From JALOOE01 sp964423545 (GTDB lineage Bacteria > Chloroflexota > Anaerolineae > CG2-30-64-16): a DNA stretch of 11,092 nt. Each line of letters opens with the position of its first letter. Position 1 is the first letter of the stretch. Location: positions 1 through 11,092 of the forward strand of contig CAYRFV010000192.1 in NCBI GenBank assembly GCA_964423545.1, written 5' to 3'. The position numbers were made by a program, and so were the translations under genes. The notes beneath the pieces were generated by a model. It ran no database searches. It was not told the DNA's origin and worked only from the letters and a program-made list of their open reading frames with translations. Shown here piece after piece: positions 6,395-11,092 of the stretch.

Positions 6395-6463
6395 GGTCGC
6401 GGGGAGAGACTGGCGGCCGGGCCCATTCCTCGATTCGGCCCGCCCTGTGGCATACTTGGCCCC

Positions 6464-7354
6464 ATGAGCCGGCTGTGGCGAGGCAAGGGCGAGAAGCTGA
6501 CGGTGCGCGCTGGGGCGCCGGGTGACCGGCCTGCGCTGGCGCTGCTGCTGGCGCACACCTGGCGCCGGCACGGCATTCTTGCAGTGGAGGAGCAGGTGGC
6601 GCTCCTCAGCAACGGCCTGAGCATGTTTGCCTTCGCCGAGGATGAGGCGGTCGGCTTCCTGGGGTTGTCACTGCGCGGATCGGCGGGCCAGCCGCCTGAA
6701 GCGTGGGTCGACATGCCGCTGATCGCCGTCGCCAGCGACCGGCCGGCGGCCGGCGTCCTGCAGCGGCTGTGCGAGGGGGCGGCCGCGGGCCTGCTGGCGC
6801 GACGCGCGACCGGCCTGGTCTGCCTGGCGCACGAGGCGTGGCTCGTGGAGGGGTTGGCGCACGCGCACTTCCGCGAGCTGGACCGGGTGCTCAGCTACGC
6901 GCGCTCGAGCCGCGCGCCGCTGCCCGAGGCGGCCGCGGGGTGCACGCTGCGCCGGGCGGGCGCGGCCGAGGCGCAAGCGATCCTGGACCTGAACGCCGCG
7001 GCGTTCGAGCCGCTCTGGCGCTACGACGAGCGCACGATGTTGAGCTGGCTGCTGACCGCGGATCACGCCGTGCTGGCGGAGGACGCGGACCGGCCCGTCG
7101 GTTTCGCCCTGACCACGCTCAGTTCGGTCAGCGGCCATGCGCAGCTGATCCGCGTGGCAACGCATCCCGCCGCACAGCGACAGGGCATCGGGCGGCAGCT
7201 GGTGGTGGATGCGATTCGCTATGCGTGGGATGCCGGCGCAGCCGGCGTGTCGCTCAACACCCAGGCCAGCAACACGGCGGCGCGGTTCCTGTACGAGGGG
7301 CTGGAGTTTCGCTTGACCGGCGGGGCGCTCGCAGTGATGGCGCACTACCTGTGA
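6464..7354 (+). CDS. GNAT-family N-acetyltransferase, two GNAT halves
   Basis: This 296-residue protein has a clear C-terminal GNAT domain (about 160-296). It contains the acetyl-CoA pyrophosphate-binding motif QRQGIG (238-243), the preceding strand LIRVATHP, and the distal NTQASNTAARFLYEGLEF segment. Residues 12-150 have the same strand-helix pattern (opening LTVRAGAPGD.PAL) but no RxxGxG motif, so they look like a degenerate first GNAT half, as in other tandem GNAT proteins. The substrate is unknown; the C-terminal motif resembles RimI-type enzymes but does not identify a target. ATG 6464 has no ribosome site and lies only 7 bases after a CATACT box (6451-6456), suggesting a leaderless mRNA. 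It follows ABC-F by 69 bases and converges on rdgB, overlapping it by 10 bases. Confidence 0.85.
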   Translation: MSRLWRGKGEKLTVRAGAPGDRPALALLLAHTWRRHGILAVEEQVALLSNGLSMFAFAEDEAVGFLGLSLRGSAGQPPEAWVDMPLIAVASDRPAAGVLQRLCEGAAAGLLARRATGLVCLAHEAWLVEGLAHAHFRELDRVLSYARSSRAPLPEAAAGCTLRRAGAAEAQAILDLNAAAFEPLWRYDERTMLSWLLTADHAVLAEDADRPVGFALTTLSSVSGHAQLIRVATHPAAQRQGIGRQLVVDAIRYAWDAGAAGVSLNTQASNTAARFLYEGLEFRLTGGALAVMAHYL

Positions 7355-7962
7355 GGCGCCGCACCGCGCACCATCGCTTCCAGCAGCGGCACGGCGGCGG
7401 ATGCGGCCCGGCCGCGATGGCTGAGCTCGTGCTTGGTCTCCGGCGGAAGCTGCGCCAGGGTCTGCCCGATCGCGGGCAGATAGAAGACCGGGTCGTAGCC
7501 GAAGCCGTTGCCGCCGATCGGCCCGAAGGCGATGATCCCCTCGCACGCACCGGCGGCGGTTTGCACCTCGCCACCGGCCGTCGCCAGGGCGACCACGCAG
7601 CGGAAGCGCGCCGTGCGCTGCGCCCACGGCACGCCGCTCAACGCGTCGAGCAGCTTGCGGTAGCGTTCGGCGTCGCTGAGGCCGGGGCCGCCGTAGCGCG
7701 CCGAGTAGACTCCCGGCGCGCCGCCCAGTGCATCGACCTCCAGGCCTGAATCGTCGGCCCAGGTCCACAGGCCGGAGGCGCGGGCGTAGGCGGTGGCCTT
7801 CAGGATTGCATTCTCGGCAAAGGTCTGGCCGGTCTCCTCCACCTCCAGCGCGATCGCCTCGGCGTCCAGGTAGGTCACCTCGATCGGCAGTCCGGCCAAC
7901 AGCTCTCGATACTCCCGCACCTTGCCGGGATTATGCGTGGCGACAAGCAGTTTGCGTGCCAT
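7345..7962 (-). CDS. rdgB: RdgB/HAM1 family dITP/XTP pyrophosphatase
   Basis: This 205-residue enzyme hydrolyses non-canonical purine triphosphates (dITP, ITP, XTP) to the monophosphate and pyrophosphate, keeping deaminated bases out of DNA and RNA. The family motifs are in order: LLVATHNPGKVREY (5-18) at the start; GQTFAENAILKA with its acidic site; ADDSGLEVDALGGAPGVYSA (69-88), whose Asp pair binds metal; GFGYDPVF near residue 150; and the late SHRGRA substrate loop. The length is the usual one. ATG 7962 is supported by the conserved N-terminus; only a GGAG touching the start codon is present, so initiation is unusual or leaderless. It is divergent from prs, with which it shares an intergenic region of about 97 bases, and both act in nucleotide metabolism. 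Confidence 0.95.
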   Translation of the reverse strand: MARKLLVATHNPGKVREYRELLAGLPIEVTYLDAEAIALEVEETGQTFAENAILKATAYARASGLWTWADDSGLEVDALGGAPGVYSARYGGPGLSDAERYRKLLDALSGVPWAQRTARFRCVVALATAGGEVQTAAGACEGIIAFGPIGGNGFGYDPVFYLPAIGQTLAQLPPETKHELSHRGRAASAAVPLLEAMVRGAAPHR

Positions 7963-7998
7963 CTCCGAGCGGTCGCTCCAGTCTCTTCCACCGGTGTT

Positions 7999-8027
7999 TT
8001 GCCAGTCTGTTCGCTCAATGCTATCAT
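7999..8027 (+). promoter_or_regulatory. Promoter of the prs operon
   Basis: TTGCCA (7999-8004) and TATCAT (8022-8027) with a 17-base spacer match the sigma70 consensus at 10 of 12 positions. The expected start near 8034 gives a leader of about 26 bases to the ATG at 8060. Confidence 0.7.
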
Positions 8028-8059
8028 ACGGCTCCTACCGGGAGCAAATGGAGGAGCAG

Positions 8060-9016
8060 ATGAGCACCCATCACCCGCTGCGCGTCTTCACCGGCTCGGC
8101 CAATCGCCCGCTGGCCGAGGCGGTCGTGCGCATCCTCGACACGGAGCTGGGTAAGTGCACGACGACTCATCTGAAGGACAGCGAGATCCACGTCTCCATC
8201 GACGAGGCGGTGCGCGATCAGGATGTGTTCATCATCCAGCCGTGCTCGGCGCCGGTCAACGATCACCTGATGGAGCTGTTGCTCTACATCGACGCATTCC
8301 GCCGCGCTTCGGCGCACGAGATCACGGCGGTGATCCCGTATTATCCCTATGGCCGGCAGGAGCGGATGGCGAAAGGCCGCGAGGCGATCAGCGCCAAGGT
8401 CGTCGCCGTCATGCTGGAGGCGATGGGGGTCAGCCGGGTGATCTATTTCGACGTGCACGCGCCGGCGACGCAGGGCTTTTTCCAGGCGCCGGTCGATCCT
8501 CTCTCTGCGCTGCCGGTGCTGGCATCCTATTTCGCCACGGATGAGTTCTGCAACGCGGCGGTCGTCTCACCGGATGTGGGCCGGGCGAAGTTTGCCGGCT
8601 CCTACGCGGAACGCCTCAACCTGCCGCTGGTGGTAATGCACAAGCGCCGCGAAGCGTTCGACAAGACGGTGGCGACCCATGTGGTGGGGGACATCGAGGG
8701 GAAGATCCCGATCATCATCGATGACGTGATCGCCGGCGGCAGCGTGCTGGATGAGGTCGATGGGCTGGTGAAGGCGGGCGCCCGGCCCGAGGTCTACCTG
8801 GCAATCACGCACGGCGTGCTGTTGCCTTCGGCGATTCAGCGGCTCGACAGCGACCCGCGCATCAAGCAGCTGGTCATCGCGGACACGATCTGCCAGCCGG
8901 ATGCAGTGTGCAACCATCCCAAGATCACCATCGTCTCGGTGGCTGAGCTGCTGGCGCGCGTGATCGGCCGCATTCACACGGGCGAATCGATCAGTTCGCT
9001 CTTGAGCAAGCAGTGA
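8060..9016 (+). CDS. prs: Ribose-phosphate pyrophosphokinase (PRPP synthetase), divergent
   Basis: This 318-residue protein transfers pyrophosphate from ATP to ribose 5-phosphate, giving PRPP for purine, pyrimidine, His, Trp and NAD synthesis. Visible family features are the VFTGSANRPLAE start, VFIIQPCSAPVNDHLMELL (56-74), IPYYPYGRQER (92-102), metal-site DVHA (131-134), SPDVG (170-174), flexible-loop KRR (195-197) and the PRPP loop DDVIAGGS (221-228). That loop differs from the usual DDMIDTGGT: the inner Asp and one Thr are replaced. This suggests a divergent branch, perhaps with altered substrate use or regulation, though catalysis is still likely. The start at 8060 is preferred because GGAGG lies 5 bases upstream; ATG 8048 is an alternative adding four residues. 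It is the first gene of an operon with DUF4446 and bactofilin genes. Confidence 0.88.
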   Translation: MSTHHPLRVFTGSANRPLAEAVVRILDTELGKCTTTHLKDSEIHVSIDEAVRDQDVFIIQPCSAPVNDHLMELLLYIDAFRRASAHEITAVIPYYPYGRQERMAKGREAISAKVVAVMLEAMGVSRVIYFDVHAPATQGFFQAPVDPLSALPVLASYFATDEFCNAAVVSPDVGRAKFAGSYAERLNLPLVVMHKRREAFDKTVATHVVGDIEGKIPIIIDDVIAGGSVLDEVDGLVKAGARPEVYLAITHGVLLPSAIQRLDSDPRIKQLVIADTICQPDAVCNHPKITIVSVAELLARVIGRIHTGESISSLLSKQ

Positions 9017-9019
9017 CCG

Positions 9020-9505
9020 ATGGCCGCCGCGATTGATCTGACCTGGGTGACGCTGTTCCTGTCCGCAACGGCGCTGGCGGCCGTCGGGGCCTCGATCTGG
9101 CTGTTCGGCCGGGTGCGGCGGCTGGAGCGGCAGTATCGCGCGCTCACGAGCGGCGCGGACGGCGGCAGCCTGGAGGCGGTGCTGCACGAGCATGTCCGCC
9201 AGGTGCGCGCTGCCGTCGAGCGCGTCCAGGAGTTGGACGCCGCGATGTCGCAGGTCGAACAGGCGAGCCGCAGCCATCTGCAGCGCGTCGGTTTCCTGCG
9301 CTTCAATCCCTTTCGCGATACCGGGGGCGATCAGAGCTTCGCGCTGGCGCTGACCGATGAGGCGGGGAACGGCGTCGTCATCAGCAGTCTTCACAGCCGC
9401 GAGGTGACTCGCGTCTATGCCAAGCCGCTCACTGCGTGGGAGACGGGCTATCAGCTCACCGAGGAAGAACGGCAGGCGATTCAGCGGGCCAGAGGAGAAG
9501 CATAA
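9020..9505 (+). CDS. DUF4446 family membrane-anchored protein
   Basis: This is a 161-residue protein of unknown function. Residues about 9-29 form one transmembrane helix, followed by a charged, probably coiled-coil stretch (30-90). The C-terminal block has the DUF4446 hallmark LQRVGFLRFNPFRDTGGDQS (87-106), then VVISSLHSREVTRVYAKPL and a YQLTEEE end. The N-terminus probably faces out and the conserved domain lies in the cytoplasm. The ATG follows the prs stop by 3 bases and its TAA shares one base with the bactofilin start (TAATG), so it is translated as part of the operon. No strong ribosome site precedes it, which fits coupling to prs. The pairing with a bactofilin suggests a link to the cell envelope, but this is inference. 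Confidence 0.87.
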   Translation: MAAAIDLTWVTLFLSATALAAVGASIWLFGRVRRLERQYRALTSGADGGSLEAVLHEHVRQVRAAVERVQELDAAMSQVEQASRSHLQRVGFLRFNPFRDTGGDQSFALALTDEAGNGVVISSLHSREVTRVYAKPLTAWETGYQLTEEERQAIQRARGEA

Positions 9506-9963
9506 TGCCATTTCGACGCGATTCACGCCCCAATCCCGATCAGATCGAGGTGATCATCGGGCCGCGCGCCACTTTCAGTGGGCAGCTCCGCTGCGATGGC
9601 AGCATCCGGCTCGACGGCACCGTGGAAGGTGGCCTGATCGAGACGCCGGCGAACGTGCTGATCTCCGAAGGGGCGCGGGTGGCGGTGGACATCAAAGCCC
9701 GCACGGTGTCGGTGGCCGGCGCGTACAAGGGCACGATCACGGCCGACCGGGTGGAGCTGCTGGAGGGGGGCAGACTCTGGGGCGCCATCAACGTCCGCAC
9801 CTTCCTGTTGGATGAGGGCGCCCATTTCCAGGGCCAGCTGACGATGCAGGATGCTGAGTCCTCCGAGCCGCTGCTGGCACCGCGGCCGCCGGAGGGCGAG
9901 CAGATTCCGGTGGAGATAGGAGCGATGAGCAGCACGGAGGAAGGTGGAACGGAGAGCGGTTGA
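9505..9963 (+). CDS. Bactofilin (polymer-forming cytoskeletal protein)
   Basis: This is a 152-residue protein. The core (about 16-114) is a right-handed beta-helix of short repeats with regularly spaced small and hydrophobic residues: VIIGPRATFSGQLRCDGSIR, LDGTVEGGL, VLISEGARV, VSVAGAYKGTITADRVELL, and GRLWGAINV. Such proteins assemble without nucleotides into filaments at the membrane and help shape, polarity or wall assembly. The short N-terminal tail and acidic, Pro/Glu-rich C-terminal tail (115-152) are typical disordered ends. ATG 9505 has GAGGAG 7 bases upstream and overlaps the DUF4446 stop by one base. It is the last gene of the prs operon and is followed by a strong hairpin at 9998-10024. 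Confidence 0.9.
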   Translation: MPFRRDSRPNPDQIEVIIGPRATFSGQLRCDGSIRLDGTVEGGLIETPANVLISEGARVAVDIKARTVSVAGAYKGTITADRVELLEGGRLWGAINVRTFLLDEGAHFQGQLTMQDAESSEPLLAPRPPEGEQIPVEIGAMSSTEEGGTESG

Positions 9964-9997
9964 CGGGAGACGAGGGAGGAGAGGCGCGCTGCGGGAG

Positions 9998-10024
9998 CAG
10001 CGAGGCGCGCCGCACGCCTCGCTG
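9998..10024. terminator. Bidirectional hairpin between convergent genes
   Basis: Perfect 10-bp arms (CAGCGAGGCG at 9998-10007, complement at 10015-10024) with a 7-base loop lie between the bactofilin stop (9963) and the stop of the convergent membrane protein (10045). The position fits termination for both strands, although no T-run follows on either side. Confidence 0.55.
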
Positions 10025-10044
10025 TCTGCACATCGCGTAGCACG

Positions 10045-10440
10045 TCAGCGCAGCAGCCCGTTGCGCACTTCCGGCAGTTCCGTGTACCAGAGCACGAAGA
10101 GCGACAGCGCCATCGAGGTCAGCGTGAGGATGATATAGGCCCAGTTGGGGGTCCAGACCCTGCCGACCTGCGAGGCCGCGTGCGCCCAAAGCATCATGAG
10201 CCGGCTGATGATGTTGAAGCCCTGGGCAAAGCCGATCAGGTGCCAGGGCCAGGAGGCGCTGCTGCGGCGCACGATCAACTGAAAGTCGGCGACGAACACC
10301 ATGATCGTCAGGAGCAAGGGCAGCCACCATTCCTGGGTCTGCGGCGAGAACGATGCGGCCGGGAACATTAAGAGCGGAATAAACTGGAGGAGCAAGATGG
10401 CAACGATGGCTCCGCGGCCGGTGAGTGCACTCTTTTGCAT
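10045..10440 (-). CDS. Hypothetical four-helix membrane protein
   Basis: This is a 131-residue protein of unknown function and no recognised family. Four hydrophobic segments are visible at about 9-30, 37-57, 65-83 and 94-113, the third containing GFAQGFNIISRLMMLW. Short loops and no long domain suggest a compact integral membrane protein. The start at 10440 is chosen because AAGGAG lies 9 bases upstream on the minus strand. An upstream in-frame ATG at 10482 would add MPQCMPQC-type residues from a 12-bp tandem repeat and is less likely. The gene has a perfect consensus promoter facing away from the binding-protein gene, so it may belong to the same regulon. Nothing suggests a specific substrate. 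Confidence 0.78.
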   Translation of the reverse strand: MQKSALTGRGAIVAILLLQFIPLLMFPAASFSPQTQEWWLPLLLTIMVFVADFQLIVRRSSASWPWHLIGFAQGFNIISRLMMLWAHAASQVGRVWTPNWAYIILTLTSMALSLFVLWYTELPEVRNGLLR

Positions 10441-10457
10441 CGAAAGGGGCTCCTTCT

Positions 10458-10481
10458 TGCACTGCGGCATGCACTGCGGCA
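10458..10481. repeat. 12-bp tandem duplication in the membrane-protein leader
   Basis: TGCACTGCGGCA occurs twice head to tail between the promoter and the start of the membrane-protein gene. It may be slippage; on the minus strand it creates a repeated ATGCCGCAGTGC that offers alternative start codons. Confidence 0.8.
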
Positions 10482-10500
10482 TGGACGGCAGTCGGCACCG

Positions 10501-10529
10501 ATTATAGGCGGGCGTCCCGTTACTGTCAA
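10501..10529 (-). promoter_or_regulatory. Consensus promoter of the membrane-protein gene
   Basis: On the minus strand TTGACA (10529-10524) and TATAAT (10506-10501) are exactly 17 bases apart, identical to the sigma70 consensus at all 12 positions. The expected start is near 10494, about 54 bases upstream of the ATG at 10440. Confidence 0.9.
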
Positions 10530-10539
10530 GCGCTTGACA
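10524..10539. promoter_or_regulatory. Palindrome shared by the two divergent -35 boxes
   Basis: TGTCAAGCGCTTGACA is a perfect 16-bp palindrome whose two halves are the -35 boxes of the divergent promoters. A dimeric regulator bound here would cover both -35 boxes at once. No regulator gene is visible in the window. Confidence 0.7.
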
Positions 10540-10562
10540 TTTGCTGTATGATTCACTATAAT
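10534..10562 (+). promoter_or_regulatory. Consensus promoter of the binding-protein gene
   Basis: TTGACA (10534-10539) and TATAAT (10557-10562) have a 17-base spacer, again 12 of 12 consensus positions. The start near 10569 gives a leader of about 158 bases before the ATG at 10727. The leader begins inside an inverted repeat, ATCGACTC/GAGTCGAT (10561-10568 and 10586-10593), which overlaps the -10 box and the start site and may be a second operator or a 5' stem. No known riboswitch was recognised in the rest of it. Confidence 0.9.
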
Positions 10563-10726
10563 CGACTCGCCCTCGCGAAGCGGCGGAGTCGATCCTCGGC
10601 CCGGCCCTCAGGCAAGATGCGTCTCCACGACAGCGGCGTCGGCGCGAGGTGTGCCGTTGCTGACGGCGGTCTGATCGATCGATACCCTGGTCTCATCACC
10701 CTACTCTCACAGGAGGAGCTGTAGCT

Positions 10727-11092
10727 ATGCGTCTGTTCAAGTTGGTCTCACTGATCGTGCTGGTCGCGCTGGTCGTCACGGCCTGCGCCCAGCCCACCGC
10801 AGCCCCAGCACCGGCCGCGCCGGCTGCCAAGGCTGAACCGACCAAGGCCCCGGCGGCTGCGGAGCCGACCAAGGCCCCGGCGGCTGCGGCGCCCGCGGGC
10901 GGCGACATGAAGGTCGCCATCCTCGCGCCCCTGTCCGGCTCGGTGCCCACCTTCGGCGTGATGACTCGCGATGGCGCCCTGCTGGCCATCGAGGAGTGGA
11001 ACGCCAAGGGCGGCGTGAACGGCAAGAAGATCGTGCCGATCGTCGAGGACAGCCAGTGCACCCCCGACCCGGCGGTGAACGCGGCCAACAAG
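10727..11092 (+). CDS. Branched-chain amino-acid-type ABC transporter substrate-binding lipoprotein (partial)
   Basis: The first 122 residues are present; the gene runs off the window. Residues 1-19 are a signal peptide with lipobox VVTAC, so Cys20 is probably lipid-modified and the protein sits outside the membrane. An Ala/Pro/Lys-rich linker (about 21-60) includes two exact copies of EPTKAPAAA, encoded by a 27-bp tandem repeat at 10835-10888. The domain then begins MKVAILAPLSGSVPTFGVMT, followed by GALLAIEEWNAKGGVNGKKI, the start of the Liv/Leu-binding type I fold (Peripla_BP_6). It would capture amino acids, amides or similar small solutes for an ABC permease; the real ligand cannot be read from this part. 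The start is supported by AGGAGGAG 8 bases upstream. Permease and ATPase genes are expected downstream, outside the window. Confidence 0.9.
   Translation, partial: MRLFKLVSLIVLVALVVTACAQPTAAPAPAAPAAKAEPTKAPAAAEPTKAPAAAAPAGGDMKVAILAPLSGSVPTFGVMTRDGALLAIEEWNAKGGVNGKKIVPIVEDSQCTPDPAVNAANK
10835..10888 (+). repeat. 27-bp tandem repeat in the lipoprotein linker
   Basis: Two head-to-tail units (10835-10861 and 10862-10888) differ at one base (GAA versus GAG) and encode EPTKAPAAA twice. The near identity at DNA level suggests recent duplication of a linker module, so linker length may vary between strains. Confidence 0.85.

Noticed and set aside
4697..6571. Very long open frame on the minus strand opposite the ABC-F gene (624 codons)
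   Set aside because: It mirrors the codon structure of the GC-rich ABC-F gene, is low-complexity (Gln/Arg/Ala rich), and shows no family motif.
8048..8059. Alternative ATG for prs four codons upstream
   Set aside because: Its GGGAG site is only 3 bases away, whereas ATG 8060 has GGAGG at 5 bases and matches the family N-terminus; the upstream start remains possible.
8567..9526. 319-codon minus-strand frame opposite prs and DUF4446
   Set aside because: It crosses two well-supported genes and has a composition typical of an antisense shadow.
10569..10726. Riboswitch in the leader of the binding-protein gene
   Set aside because: Only one hairpin next to the promoter could be recognised; no known riboswitch core and no terminator before the ribosome site.

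Overview
The window is GC-rich bacterial DNA. It looks like a member of the Chloroflexota (Anaerolineae/Caldilineae-type), though this is inference. The hints are lipoproteins with Thr/Pro/Ala-rich linkers behind the lipid-anchored cysteine, the mix of DUF4446, bactofilin and Liv-type binding protein, consensus sigma70-like promoters, and scattered palindromic repeats. No rRNA, tRNA or CRISPR array was seen.

Left third (1-3141): accessory and decaying DNA. An insertion sequence (about 1-1560) carries a minus-strand DDE transposase that is frameshifted and probably internally deleted. Its ends hold six copies of a 10-bp motif in both orientations. Next is an intact AbrB-type antitoxin / PIN toxin pair (1744-2458) with its own promoter and a candidate operator, bracketed by two nearly identical 24-bp palindromes. 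Between this pair and position 3141 lie three short remnants: a possible DUF1156 methyltransferase N-terminus, a DUF3052-like C-terminus and a GNAT C-terminus.

Middle (3138-7962): a strong promoter drives a lipoprotein with a Thr/Pro linker and a cysteine-rich C-terminal domain of unknown function. An ABC-F ATPase follows behind a long leader that ends in an intrinsic terminator directly before its ribosome binding site, which is an attenuation-like layout. Then come a two-domain GNAT acetyltransferase, apparently leaderless, and on the opposite strand the house-cleaning NTP pyrophosphatase RdgB, whose 3' end overlaps the acetyltransferase gene by 10 bp.

Right third (7999-11092): a compact operon of a divergent PRPP synthetase, a DUF4446 membrane protein and a bactofilin (gaps of 3 and -1 nt) ends at a strong hairpin. 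A convergent four-helix membrane protein follows. It is divergently transcribed from a branched-chain amino-acid-type ABC transporter binding protein that runs off the window. The two genes share an intergenic region with two perfect consensus promoters (TTGACA-17-TATAAT) back to back, whose -35 boxes form a 16-bp perfect palindrome.

No clear new defence or biosynthetic system is visible. The best candidates for new biology are regulatory: the palindromic double promoter near 10531 and the ABC-F leader terminator at 4701-4734. The cysteine-rich lipoprotein is the best uncharacterised protein.
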